Positions 41,965 to 53,118 of a stretch of 64,000 nucleotides of DNA are shown in pieces. Both the position numbers and the translations under genes were made by a program. This DNA comes from Lucinisca nassula (taxonomy: Eukaryota; Mollusca; Bivalvia; Lucinida; Lucinidae). The notes beneath the pieces were generated by a model. The model was not told where the DNA came from. It saw only the letters and a program-made list of their open reading frames with translations, and did no database searches. Every line of letters begins with the position of its first letter. Positions within the stretch are counted from its first letter, which is position 1. The stretch lies in contig OY757021.1 of the NCBI GenBank assembly GCA_963580285.1, positions 99,376,149 to 99,440,148 on the forward strand, read 5' to 3'.

Positions 41965-42105
41965 ACTCCGTTGAGTGAGTGAGTGTTTTGATGTCCCAAC
42001 GGTCATACGGAGACGGGACCTTGGTTGAAAGACTCATCCGAAAGTCTGGTGAAGCCCGGAATCGATCCTGCGAACCCTGGTTTACAAGGCGAGTAAAATA
42101 CCGTT
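41965..42105 (-). mobile_element. Second tRNA-derived SINE family, fragment
   Basis: On the minus strand, GGTTCGCAGGATCGATTCCG is a B-box-like sequence, and the 3' end is ACACTCACTCACTCAA. Confidence 0.5.
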
Positions 42106-42790
42106 CAGGCACGATTACTAACTTACATGCAAAATAACAACAAGTGTTAGATTTTGTACTAAGAGCATTATGGCAATCTTGGTTATGGTGCTCTTTACGT
42201 ATTGAAACAAATAGATAAGATAACAGTAAGGTTGGCACGATCAATCGGAAAATCGATTAAGCGATCGATTATTTCCACAAAATGATTCTCAATACTGATT
42301 TGCTTGAAATCTATTATTTGATGCCGAAAAACGGAATTTGGTACCCTTAAACCCGATTTTTACCTCCTCAAATGACAAATTTCAATACTTTTAACGCCAT
42401 TCTCATGCACTTTTTCCTTGGTGCTCTCTTTGTCAAAACTGGAAATCGCCAAGAACTGCGTGAAAGCCCCATACCAAACAATACAAAGTGATGTTATATG
42501 ACCAATTGTCCAATTACAATATTTTTTCGCCCAATTGTCCCATTTCAATATTTTTTAAACCAAACGTTATATTCGACCAAAAGCTGCATTCGACCAAGTG
42601 GTTTTCGACGAAATGACGTGCACCGTGTTATATGATGACGTCTGGTTTCCGAAATCATATCGCTGATTACTGATACCCAGAAAATGTCCCGTTAACTTTG
42701 TACAGAAGTTACCGGTCAATATTTTTCCATATTGCCCGTATTCAAGTTCATATTGCCCGTAGATAAGCGGTCTCGTTTACAATAGATATG
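42106..42790. other. Non-coding stretch
   Basis: No gene seen. 42238-42300 has ATCGATTAAGCGATCGATTA-type sequence like that near 10070, perhaps an old DNA transposon end. Confidence 0.45.
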
Positions 42791-43157
42791 TTCTATAAAA
42801 GGGTTATCCTTTGGAAGCAAGTAATACGCCATAAAACTGGAAAATATGGAGTGTATATGTTTTCTGGGCCAGACTAGCTAGTTTCGGCCAATTAGGCCTC
42901 ATCAGTGACCCGCAAAATTTTCAGAATCCACAATGGAATCAATGATCCCAAAGGACAAGAAAATAAAAACTACACTATGATGTAGGGCAGGGAGACTTTT
43001 TACAGCCGCCACACATTCCCACACATCAGCTGTAGTGACGTTAAATACATTCTATAAAAGGGTTATCCTTTGGAAGCAAGGAATACACCATAAAACTGGA
43101 AAATATGGAGTATACATGTTTTCTGGGCCAGACTAGCTAGTTTCCGTCAATTAAGCC
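42791..43157. repeat. 105-bp direct repeat pair, 261-bp spacing
   Basis: TTCTATAAAAGGGTTATCCT through GGGCCAGACTAGCTAGTTTC occurs at 42791-42895 and 43052-43157 with a few differences. The intervening 156 bp are unrelated. Confidence 0.9.
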
Positions 43158-43624
43158 AATTAGAACTACTTTCAAATCTATGTATTTCAAGACGAAACAT
43201 CGTTCGCCATCTTGCCGTGCGTATCGACTGAAAAGACTTGAAACAAAACAAATAAAGGTTCTGACAAAGTGCATAAAGCGCATTTTATGCTGTCATATAT
43301 GTCCTACCTGCAATCTGTTTAGATTTTCAATACTTTCTTCTAAGAAATCAGGAGTGTTTTGAAAGAAGTATAATCGACGCTTCGGAAAAAAATGGCGTCC
43401 GGCTTTTGGACATGTCAATGTTTTAATGACGTCACATTCGCCAACGTTAACGTAGTCTTCACTTTGGCGCCGATGGGTGTGGTTTTTCAACGTGTAGGGA
43501 GACACTTAACGACCTTCATTGTCACATTTCTATTTCAAACAACTTAAAAATATAATCTGATTTTACGTTCAGATTTCTATACCAGGCAATCCTGAATTTT
43601 GGTAAACAGTTCAAGTTTTGAGTA

Positions 43625-43765
43625 TCTAATAAAAAGATTATTGACTTTATTTTGTGAAATATTCGGCACTCGTTCATATGGCGAAAACGCACTCGCAAGC
43701 TCGTGCATCCTTCGCCATATGAACACGTGCCGAATATTTCACAATATAAAGTCAATAAATAACCT
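43625..43765. repeat. Foldback (MITE-like) element with 48-bp arms
   Basis: TTATTGACTTTATTTTGTGA...TTCATATGGCGAA is mirrored by TTCGCCATATGAA...TCACAATATAAAGTCAATAA around a short centre (AACGCACTCGCAAGCTCGTG). Confidence 0.9.
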
Positions 43766-43814
43766 ATAAATATATTGTCGCCAGTTTTAGATCTCGCGTT
43801 ACATATTACATGTA

Positions 43815-44115
43815 ATAGCCGGCCTCGGCAGCTCAGTCGGATGCGCGTCAGACTGGTGGTCAGAAGGACGCGTGTTTGATACTTCGGCAACATTCTTTTG
43901 TGGAAATTGATCATGAAATCTTTTCTACGGTCATTCTCCTTTCTCCGCTTTTTCATGAAGGGCAGTTGTCAGTGTCTGGCGAAATAATGTGCACTGTACT
44001 GGTTAACCGCTGCCAGTCAAGGAAAAGTGTAGATATGTAAAAATGACCGGCTCAAAAATGATCTAAAATGTGGTTAACTGTGCCGTTAACTTCATATACA
44101 AACAAACAAACAAAC
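43815..44115 (+). mobile_element. tRNA-derived SINE
   Basis: GCCGGCCTCGGCAGCTCAGT with an A-box-like sequence, a decayed B box (GTGTTTGATAC), and a tail of CAAACAAACAAACAAAC. Same family as 2972-3273; the ORF overlapping it on the minus strand is a chance reading. Confidence 0.8.
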
Positions 44116-45480
44116 TACATGCAAGAGCCGAAGTCATCCCAATCAGAGCATAATTCTATAAACTGTGAACTTTCAAAGTTTGTCACTGGCACTTAAGAGT
44201 AGTTCACACTTTGGCTCAACTGAGCGTAGCAATGCTTTTTTTCACTTATTCTAGTGGGAATGTTAAGTCGTAACAATAAAAATACCCCAAAACTATTCTT
44301 CCTACCGCAGAGCTCAGTATCCGTTAGAACGGTAAAAAGAACCATCTAATAAAGGGGAAAAAAGAAATATATATATATATATATATATAATTGATGTTAT
44401 TTTTAATCATATTATCCATTGGCGCAATAATGAATTTCATATAGTACTTATATAGCCTCTCTTGTGTTCGTAACCTGAAAAATAAGAAAAAAAATACTGG
44501 TTAATGAAAACTTTTGGCGAATATATAACGAATCTTGCATAAGTGATAGTAGTGGCCATTTCACATGAAAATTATGAAAAGGCCTACGACTATTTACATA
44601 AACTTCATATCATATGAAATGACAAATGTACTAATATGTGACCAGTACACTTAATGAAGTGCTCTGTCATAAGGCTTATGTCTGCAATATAAATTCCACA
44701 ACTCGGCATATATGTCCAAATGGCGCCTATGTAAGAGTCTTATTTGTCGATCACTCCCTCTGGCCCCTGAAACTTCAATATAGAACTGCCTTTCTATTTA
44801 ATGCAGTACTAATAAGAACCAACTGCGGCCATGGGGAAAATATTGACCAAACGCAATGAAATCTTTGAATTATTATTGAATGAGCAGAGATTTCTTTTAC
44901 TTAATCCAGAATAAAATGTGCCAGATTGATTACCTACGTTGAGTGAGCATGTTGTTTTACGTTATATTGTATACCCGGGCGAACATGTTAGCTGGCACAA
45001 AAAAAAACAAAAAAAAACAATCTCGCGCTGTTTAGAAAAAAGGTCGATTATAATGATATACATGCTTTATGCTCAGTGTATTCTTAATTAAACAATTTGT
45101 TACAAACATGTACGCCTCTTCGCAAAATACTGTTAGGTAATGCAAAAGAACCAGTACATATAAACCATGTACTAGTCATTTGGGTGGGGGATAGCGGGGC
45201 AAATGTGCGGGGTGGTTACCCTCTGGGTTCCCCCGCATTGCCGGGTTAATGCAGGGGTTTAGATATTATGCAAACATACCCCAGTGGAATTAACTATTAT
45301 TAACAGCGGGGCAATGACATTTAAAATGTCCCCGCAATGCAGGGCTTCTAGCATAGCTGTGAATAGGTCATTGTCCCCGCTATTCCCCCTTTTCTTTTTT
45401 TTCTTTTTTTTTTTTTTGGGGGGGGGGGGGTCAGTGGTTACAAATGACTGGTGCATGTTTTAAAAAAATACTGGTTTTAT
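44116..45480. other. Non-coding, with microsatellite and homopolymers
   Basis: No gene seen. It holds a TA run at about 44368-44390 and a T tract running into a G tract at about 45389-45431. Confidence 0.6.
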
Positions 45481-45509
45481 TTGGCTTCAGTTGCTGTCAT
45501 TCCATATCA

Positions 45510-45690
45510 ATGTCGTGTATTAGACATGATATCATGTTTATCAGCTCAGCTTCGAGAACGCTTATAGAATCAAGATGCTTGCCGAGCGATTCTACATGCG
45601 TTCTCGAAGCTGAGCCTGATAAACGTGATATCAAATGACACGACTCTGGTATTCTATTTATCAGTTAATACCCTTGTACACTCTTACAAT
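45510..45690. repeat. Foldback repeat, family 1, well preserved
   Basis: ATGATATCATGTTTATCAGC and TCAGCTTCGAGAACGC on the left are mirrored by GCGTTCTCGAAGCTGAGCCT and GATAAACGTGATATCA on the right, with a centre of about 40 bp. Confidence 0.85.
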
Positions 45691-45845
45691 TTAGCAATTT
45701 ATTTCCAGCATTTCAGTTAACAGAAGTGCAATGTCACGTTAGCTTCATAAATCTAACTTGTCTTGAGATAGCACATCTTTATCAGGCAAAGATGTTACAA
45801 TGCAGTTAATATAGGGGGTTACTGATAAAATTCCCACTCAGGATG

Positions 45846-45905
45846 AAGTAACGTCTCCAATATGACTAAAATATTGTTGACGGGTACGTTAAACCTCAAA
45901 GAAAG
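45846..45905 (+). mobile_element. SINE-like family copy, 3' tip
   Basis: GTAACGTCTCCAATATGACT through TTGACGGGTACGTTAAACCT. Confidence 0.7.
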
Positions 45906-45956
45906 GCATACAGCAGCATAGTGTTCAATGAAACAATAGATGGAACAATAACAGTT

Positions 45957-46529
45957 GGGCCCCGTCAAGCGATTTTGGTACTTATCGCCTATGCGAGCAG
46001 CGAAGGTTCAGGCGAGCCTGCGCATCCGCGCAGTCTCGCCAGAACCTTTGCTGCTCGCTCATACAAGCAGTGAATCAAGAGGAACCTTCAGGCAGAAAGC
46101 CATAGCCCTGGCCCCTCTGAATGGCTGGGCATGCGCAGTTTAAATTTGTCATGACGGAATGCTCGAAGACACAAATTCGCTTGGCGGGGCTCAGTTAACA
46201 TGAGACTGCTTATCTCACCTGTGTTAATGCGAACATGAGTTCAAGGCAACATTGCCCACAACTGAATACGACTAACATCATCACTTCTTATATGAGCCCC
46301 GCCAACCGAATTTGTGTCTTCGAGCATTCCGTCATGACAAATTTTAACTGCACATGCCCAGACATTCAGAGGGGTCGGGGATATGGCTTTCTGTCAGAAG
46401 GTTCCTCTTAATTCACTGCTTGTATGAGCGAGCGGCGAAGGTTCTGGCGAGACTGCGCGGATGCGCAGGCTCGCCTGAACCTTCGCTGCTCGCATAGGCG
46501 ATAAGTACCAAAATCGCTTGACGGGGCCC
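45957..46529. mobile_element. 573-bp foldback element with about 245-bp inverted arms
   Basis: It starts GGGCCCCGTCAAGCGATTTT and ends AAAATCGCTTGACGGGGCCC. The two arms match almost throughout, including CGAGCAGCGAAGGTTCAGGC and CATGACGGAATGCTCGAAGA with their complements. A centre of about 75 bp is unpaired. I found no ORF and no clear target duplication. Most likely a MITE or foldback transposon. Confidence 0.9.
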
Positions 46530-46990
46530 ATATTGTTCTGAATAATATTGCAGTCAGTAAATCACGAGAAATAAAAACTTGCCATGATCAAAAATGAAAC
46601 ATGTGAAGATACTGTTTTTCTTACAATTCATAAAGTGAATTTTCAATAATAACTCGAATATGGATATTTCGTTTACCATGTCTAATTCGAACTCACTCTT
46701 TGATCCCTAGAGAATTTATTGTTCCTGTAACTCCAGAAACCCGTGTGTTTAGGTCCAGTTATTGAGGTATGTTAAGTGTTTTGTTTGTACTCATTAGATT
46801 CGCCTCAATGAGACGATTACAATGATTACGCACAGCATACTTTTATTTTATAAAAAGTGGAAAATATATCCTTAGGTGATCATCATTGTGTCTCAGCTAG
46901 CAGTATCAATAGCCCTCAGTAAGTCGAACTATCCCTGTTTCGAGCAAAATATCATGGTCTCGATCGTAGTTACGCATTTATTGTAGATAC
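46530..46990. other. Non-coding stretch
   Basis: No gene or clear repeat seen. Confidence 0.5.
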
Positions 46991-47077
46991 AGCTGCCAAA
47001 CCATCGGGTCTGGGAGAAATAGGCTGGGCCGAGTAGTGCTTCTACGCACATATGAGACTGATCGCACACGATTACTT

Positions 47078-47386
47078 GACTCGGCCCCGCCCATCTGGGC
47101 TTGAAGAAATAAATAGGCTGCATGATGCTTCCACGCAGAGCGGAAATCGACCGCACACGAATACTGGTAAACCGCTTGGAGGATCTACGCCTGGCCAGGC
47201 AATGCCGTGTGAGCCGGCCCGGCTCGTCCATGCTAATAAAGCCTATTAATTTCATTTGGCGACAGGGTTTGAGATGTAATTTCATCTCAATGTCGTGAAG
47301 GTCCCACAAAATTGGAAGCAACGTCTCCAAAATGACCTTTACAGTGCTGACCGGGACGTTAAACCTCCAATCAAACAAACATGATC
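47078..47386 (+). mobile_element. SINE-like family copy, near full length
   Basis: GGGCTTGAAGAAATAAATAG through CGGGACGTTAAACCTCCAAT and CAAACAAACA. A 5' partial copy precedes it (about 46995-47070) and a 3' partial one follows (about 47430-47510). Confidence 0.85.
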
Positions 47387-47509
47387 ACTTGCAAACTGCT
47401 TCGTCTTGAGAGCCTTATTTGTACTTCCATCTTGACATCGGGTAAAAGTCCAACAGTCTCCAAAATGATCCACATAGTGTAGACGGGGACGTTAAACATC
47501 AGTTCAAGC

Positions 47510-48940
47510 AAAATTGAGGATACAACTTGTTTGCTTGTTTTTTTTTTATTTTATTTTATTTTTTTTTAATCAAGAAAAACATGTTTTCTATTATCATTCA
47601 CATCTATTGAATGTGCAATACATTTACTAGTTTGGAAGATGTGGTTGCGTATGGTCTGGGTTCAGGGCTAGCTAAGGGATGGGATTGAATTTCATCTAAA
47701 AAAACAGTTTCAGATCTTTGAGACTAGAACATAAATTTGCTTACATATAAAAATAGACAGATGATTAGCCGGTTACCGATAGTTATATCAGTGAATTCCG
47801 CTCCGAACTGATCACCAACAACTAATCAATTTGTCTACATCTACATAAAATCGTAAATTAATCAACGTAAAAAATGAAGTAAGAATATAGAAAGACAGAA
47901 TGAACAAATTAAATAATAGGGGCTTGCTTAACTGGAAATAAACGAAAATAACTCATGTTATTTAAAATACTGGCATCACTCTAGTGTAGATTTTCTTGGA
48001 CTATTTTGCTTAAAGAACTCAAAGTGTTGTGCTTTGAGCAGACAGTAAAGACCGTGTTCATACGCCGCGGTTTTAGGCTTATGATCAGTGTATGCCAAAC
48101 CCAAAATATCATTTTAAATCCATTCATGTTGATTCTAGATGAAACCTAGTTACATGGCTTAATCAGAAAAGTGAGGCTACAATAAGCCGTTACATGGATT
48201 TTGTGTAAGTCGGGAAAGTAAATCAGACATCGGTAAGGTAAGGCCACTACTCTCAGTAACTTGTCAATTGTCAAACAATCAACCAACTTAATAGGTAAGT
48301 TCTATGTCAAGCTACCCCAAAAAATAACAGTGAACTTCCGCTATTAAGACCAACTTAAATTCAGGCGAATTATGTTTTAATAGGATATTTGGAAGGTTTG
48401 GGCTACATTGTTTTGTGTGTTTTCTACATCCAGTGTGCTCAAGTGTGCTATCACTAATGGGACTTTGCAAAATTGGTCTTAGAGACCACTGTTGAACAGT
48501 CCCAAAGGTGGTCTTAATATAGAAATTTTACTGTATAAACTAAGATCAAATTAATGTTTTGGTGTGTTCATACACTGAACAAATGGTATCAGACTTGCCA
48601 GTCACGTAGAAATACGGACTCGATAGATACAGATTGCAATCTGCGTTATACTTAAAACTCTTGGGTTTTCGCCCCCGCCCGTCGGGGCTTGGAGAAACAG
48701 ATTGAGCTGCATGATGCTTCCGCGCACCACACTTGAGGACTAGTTTAGTACTTGTGAAACTGTCTTATCCCTCGGCGACCAGTTTAGAAACAATCCGACC
48801 GGCTCAGCTATCTTTTTTTTTTGTCTGGCTAAAATCACAGATAATTAAGGTCTCGTTATTATGCACTAAGCCACTGATGCTCGTTATATACATACATGTA
48901 CTTCATTGCGAGAACACACTCGTGCGACATAGTGCTTTTT
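47510..48940. other. Non-coding stretch
   Basis: No gene seen. A T run lies near 47535-47568, and a SINE-like 5' fragment (CGTCGGGGCTTGGAGAAACA) near 48680-48725. Confidence 0.55.
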
Positions 48941-49126
48941 CTTTAAATCTCAAAATTGGCTACATTTCTATATTTTATCATAATTATACCACAAACACTG
49001 GTTGTGTGTGTTTCCGTTAGCTTCTCTTCAAGAGGCGATTCTAACAAGTACCCACAGCCTATGCCTTTGGGCAGACATGATGAAACAAATTTGTTTCCGA
49101 GAAAACCTACGAGCCTTTGTCTATGT

Positions 49127-49420
49127 GGTTGTTTGTTTGATTTGAGGTTTAGCGTTCCCGTCAACACTGTAAAGGTAATTTGGGAGACTTTTACTTCCAA
49201 TTTTTCGGGACTTTTACCCGACATGGGAATGAAATGACATCTCAAGTCCTGTCGCCCAATGAAACCAATAGGGTTTATAAGCATGGACGGTCCGACTCGT
49301 GCACACCGTTTTGCCTGGGCAGCTTAGATCCTCTAAGCGGTTTACCAGTACTCGTGTGCGGGTCGGATTCAGCTCTGCGTGGAAGCATCATGCAGCCTAT
49401 ATATTTCTTCAAGCCCCGAT
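49127..49420 (-). mobile_element. SINE-like family copy, near full length
   Basis: Plus-strand GTTTGTTTGATTTGAGGTTT through CATGCAGCCTATATATTTCT; a second decayed partial copy lies at about 49595-49700. Confidence 0.85.
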
Positions 49421-49889
49421 GAACTTGTCTATGAGTCAAGTGAGGTCTACGGGGATGTCTTCTTCGCGGACTTGTTCACGAGATTATGGAGCGAACTTGT
49501 GCTGATCAGCGGGCACGCATGCTCAGATTCATCATTAAATCGCTCTGGAATGGTACCCAAGGTACTTTTCTCGCAATGAGGCTTACATTGTTTTCGTTAT
49601 TGATGTTCAACGTCCATGAGAACGCAGTAAAGGTTATTTTGGATACGCCGTATCCAATTCTATGTGACTTTTAAGCTAGACCGAGATGAAATGGCATCTC
49701 AAACAAACCAGTTTGGCTTATCCGACTCGCAAGCAGTGAGTTAGTATGAGATAAATTGGACAATTTTCTTGACAAGTTTCTTTACACATCTATGATTAGG
49801 TAAAACCGGATATGATTTTGTCACACCTGACTTTATACACGAACTTAATATTGTCTTAAAGAAATTCCATAAAAAATTGGGTACGAGAT

Positions 49890-50265
49890 AAACCAATGTA
49901 CAGGGAGTCAAACAACTTTCTGCAGTATCAACCTAACGTTGGCAACATAGGATTGCCGCTTGACTATGTGCCCAGATACAATGTTTCAACCCTTAAAACG
50001 TACAGTAATTGCAGAACATATTTGTTTTTCATTATTATTTATCAGTCTGAAGTTATTCCCTAAGCACTGATCATTTTCAAATACAGACCTTCATTATTCG
50101 TATGCTGTGTGTGAGTGTGTGTATGTGGGCGTACTTTGCGTTTTTATGGGTGGCAGTTGATCCAATGTACAGGGAGTCAAACTGCTTTCCGCAGTGTCAA
50201 CCTAATGTTGGCAACATTGGATTGCCGCTTGACTGAGGCCCTTATATATTGTCTCAACCCTCAAA
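49890..50265. repeat. 105-bp direct repeat pair, 266-bp spacing
   Basis: CCAATGTACAGGGAGTCAAA through GGATTGCCGCTTGACT occurs at about 49893-49965 and 50160-50235, with similar flanks beyond. Confidence 0.85.
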
Positions 50266-50561
50266 GTAATCAGTTCTTACATAATAATGGTGTTTTTGCA
50301 GTTTTTTTTTTAAGTTATAATAATTATTTATTATTTTATATTCTAATTTTTTTTGATCGGGATTAAGATATTCAGTGAGCATTAACCGTTTTCCCTTCCA
50401 GACCGTTACTATTTTCTTTTTTATTTTCGTTCCTGAATCAACCGAATGGATGTTTATTGTGAAGGCTTTTTATTATTATTATTATTTTTTTTTTTTTTTT
50501 GCATTTTTATACAATTGATATTTGAACTGCAAAGTTTTCTTTCCCACACATTTGTTTTTTG

Positions 50562-50855
50562 TTTATTTGATTTGAGGTTAAACGACCCCGTCAACACGGT
50601 AAAGGTCATTTTGGAGACGTTGCTTTCCATTTTGTAGGTCTTTTACCCGACATTAAGATGAAATGACATCTCAAGCCCTGCCGCTCAATGAAACAAATAG
50701 GGTTTATATACATGAACGGTCCAACTCGCACCACTTTTCTTGGTCAAGCTTTGAACCTCTAAGCGGTTTATCAGTACTCAGTTGCGGTTGGCTTCAGCTC
50801 TGCGTGGAAGCATTATGCAGCCCATATATTTTTTCAAGCCCCATTGGGCCCCACA
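50562..50855 (-). mobile_element. SINE-like family copy
   Basis: TTTATTTGATTTGAGGTTAA through GCAGCCCATATATTTTTTCA. Confidence 0.85.
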
Positions 50856-50859
50856 AATT

Positions 50860-51398
50860 TGTGCATGGTTGTATCATATACAAATTTGTGATTGGTTGTG
50901 CCAGATGTAGGAGATATACCTACTTCAACCCTTGATAGAGAATCAAGTTTGTTTCATTTATCAAGTGCATATTGCATTGACAAGTACAAAATCAAATAAC
51001 ATATACTATTTTTCTTTTTTTTTTTTTTTTAATTTCCTTATTGGTTTGCCTAGACTTCACACTACAAGAACAATTAATCCAGGGTGAAACACAGGTCTAC
51101 TTTCGTTTGGACATGGATTTAGTTAACTCAATGCTGCTTCTGATCTAGTAACATTTTGCATGTTCTTCTATAATTCCTGTTCTTCTGTTCTGTTATTGGT
51201 CTTTGTGATTGTCAAAAAATTGATGGCTTCTGTCATAGAAAAGTGAACATATTTTTATTATTTTATGCATTTCTTCTTTGTCTCCAAATGGGCATGTTAG
51301 CTTGAAGCGTAACTGCTGCTATATAGCTAAGAAATTACACATATTAGACAAGAGTGAATTTGTCAAATAAATTGTCCAAACAAATAATGTATCTGGGT
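50860..51398. other. Non-coding stretch
   Basis: AT-rich; no gene or clear repeat seen. Confidence 0.5.
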
Positions 51399-51690
51399 TT
51401 TTGTTTGATTGATTTGAGGTTTAACGTCCCCGTCAACACGGTATAGGTCATTTTGGAGACGTTGCTTCCAATTTTGTGGGACTTTTACCCGACATTGAGA
51501 TGAAATGACATCTCATTCCCTGTCGCCCAATGAAACCAATAGGGTTTATAAGCATGGACGGTTCGACTTGCACCGCTTTGCCTGGGCAGGCTTAGATCCT
51601 CTAGGCGGTTTACCAGTGCTCGTGTGCGGTCGGTTTCAGCTCTGCGTGGAAGCATCATGTAGCCCATCTATTTGTTCAAGCCCCAATGGG
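51399..51690 (-). mobile_element. SINE-like family copy, near full length
   Basis: TTTTGTTTGATTGATTTGAG through GTAGCCCATCTATTTGTTCA; a well preserved member. Confidence 0.9.
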
Positions 51691-53118
51691 CGAGGGCTGT
51701 GGTATCTGGGTTTAAAACAGTATTTTGTTGGATATAAACAACATTTTTGCAAAATATAAGATGGTTCATGATCTGACAGTACGTGTATGTATATTTTTGA
51801 CATTTATATATATGAATGCCTTCCTGCAGGACACATCATAATGATCAGTGAAAGTCAAGTTAAAGTGCACAAGACTGTACTATATTGTATATTGTTAGAG
51901 CCCTATATTAAGTAGTATAGTGTTACTGGTGGCATATAATGAAATTTGAGGGTTTTGTGTAAAAATGTGTATTTTCCTACCTGGAAAATTGACTTTTCAA
52001 ATGTCTAAAAATTTATTTTATTCCTGTAGTTAACTGATATCTTACTCTTTACATTAAAAATTTTTCATGAATCCTCACCACTAACTTTAAAAAAAACGTA
52101 TTCCTATTTTCAATGTTTTTATCAAAATTTTACATTTTCTGCCTTTAAAAAGTCAAATTGCTGTGCAGGCACGAAGCTGAAGGGTTTTTTGAGAGCTACT
52201 TGATATAGTCAGTGTACATCTAGCTATATAAATTAGCTCGACATCATACAATTTATTTTTATAATGTAATTTCTACTTGACCGGAAAATACTAGTTTTTT
52301 ATGTAAACATGTGCATTTTCGTACCCCGAAAAATGGAACTTTTTAAAAATATATTTTTTTTATTTTTTTCCTGTAGTTAACTTATACACATATATAACTT
52401 TTAACATCAAAACATTTTCAAGAATCCACACCAGTAACTTTTTAAAAATGTATTCCCATTTTCTGCGTTTTTTGTCAATATTTCCAAGTTTTTACCCCAA
52501 AAAAGACAGCTTTCTGTACACATATCAAGCTGAAACTTCTTTATCGCTACTTGACAACAGTAAGCTTATTTTTAGTTATTTAAATAAATTTGTTATAATT
52601 TAATGAAATTTTTATAATTAAATTCCTGTTTTTGGCGATTTTTATTTAAATTTCGAACATTTTCCCCCAAAAAATCAATTTCGCCAGGGAATATTTTTGG
52701 GGATTTTTTTCCTGTAAATCAGGACACCTCACTGATTCTGAAAATAGTGAAAACCCTTCTGAAGGAATTTGTTTGAGGTTCAATGCTATTTTGACCGGCC
52801 TAACATGAGAAAAACTTTGTACTGCAAGAATTATGCCACCCAAATACTTTCCATGTACAGATTTTCAAGAGTTTCTCTTTTGTTGTTGCCAAGAATAACC
52901 CAACTGACCTTTATTGATCTAGCCCATGTTTATCTTCAGCTGTATAATAGGAAAAAACAGGGACAAATACAAGAAAATGTGACAGACAGAAGCTGGCTTT
53001 TCCATCAAACAATAATGCAAATGTGTTTTACTTGTATACCAATTTTAAAGATTCAGAATCATACACTTTTCAAGATATACTCAAAAAATATTTTAGTTAC
53101 TGAATAACGGAGAGATGT
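51691..53118. other. Non-coding, AT-rich, with an imperfect duplication
   Basis: Phrases TTCCTGTAGTTAACT and AAGAATCC/TGAATCCnCACCA followed by TAACTTTTTAAAAA recur about 350 bp apart (about 52020 and 52370). The 112-codon ORF at 52769-53107 has no recognisable motif. Confidence 0.55.

Noticed and set aside
41870..42244. 124-codon minus-strand ORF
   Set aside because: It overlaps a SINE fragment and shows no domain.
43815..43890. A tRNA gene
   Set aside because: It has tRNA-like boxes, but they continue into a SINE body and tail, and the B box is decayed.
43522..43956. 144-codon minus-strand ORF
   Set aside because: It runs across a foldback element and a SINE; no domain.
45259..45456. ORF with a poly-Lys run
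   Set aside because: Produced by the T/G homopolymers at 45389-45431.
52769..53107. 112-codon ORF before Naiad F
   Set aside because: AT-driven, no recognisable domain, inside repetitive sequence.
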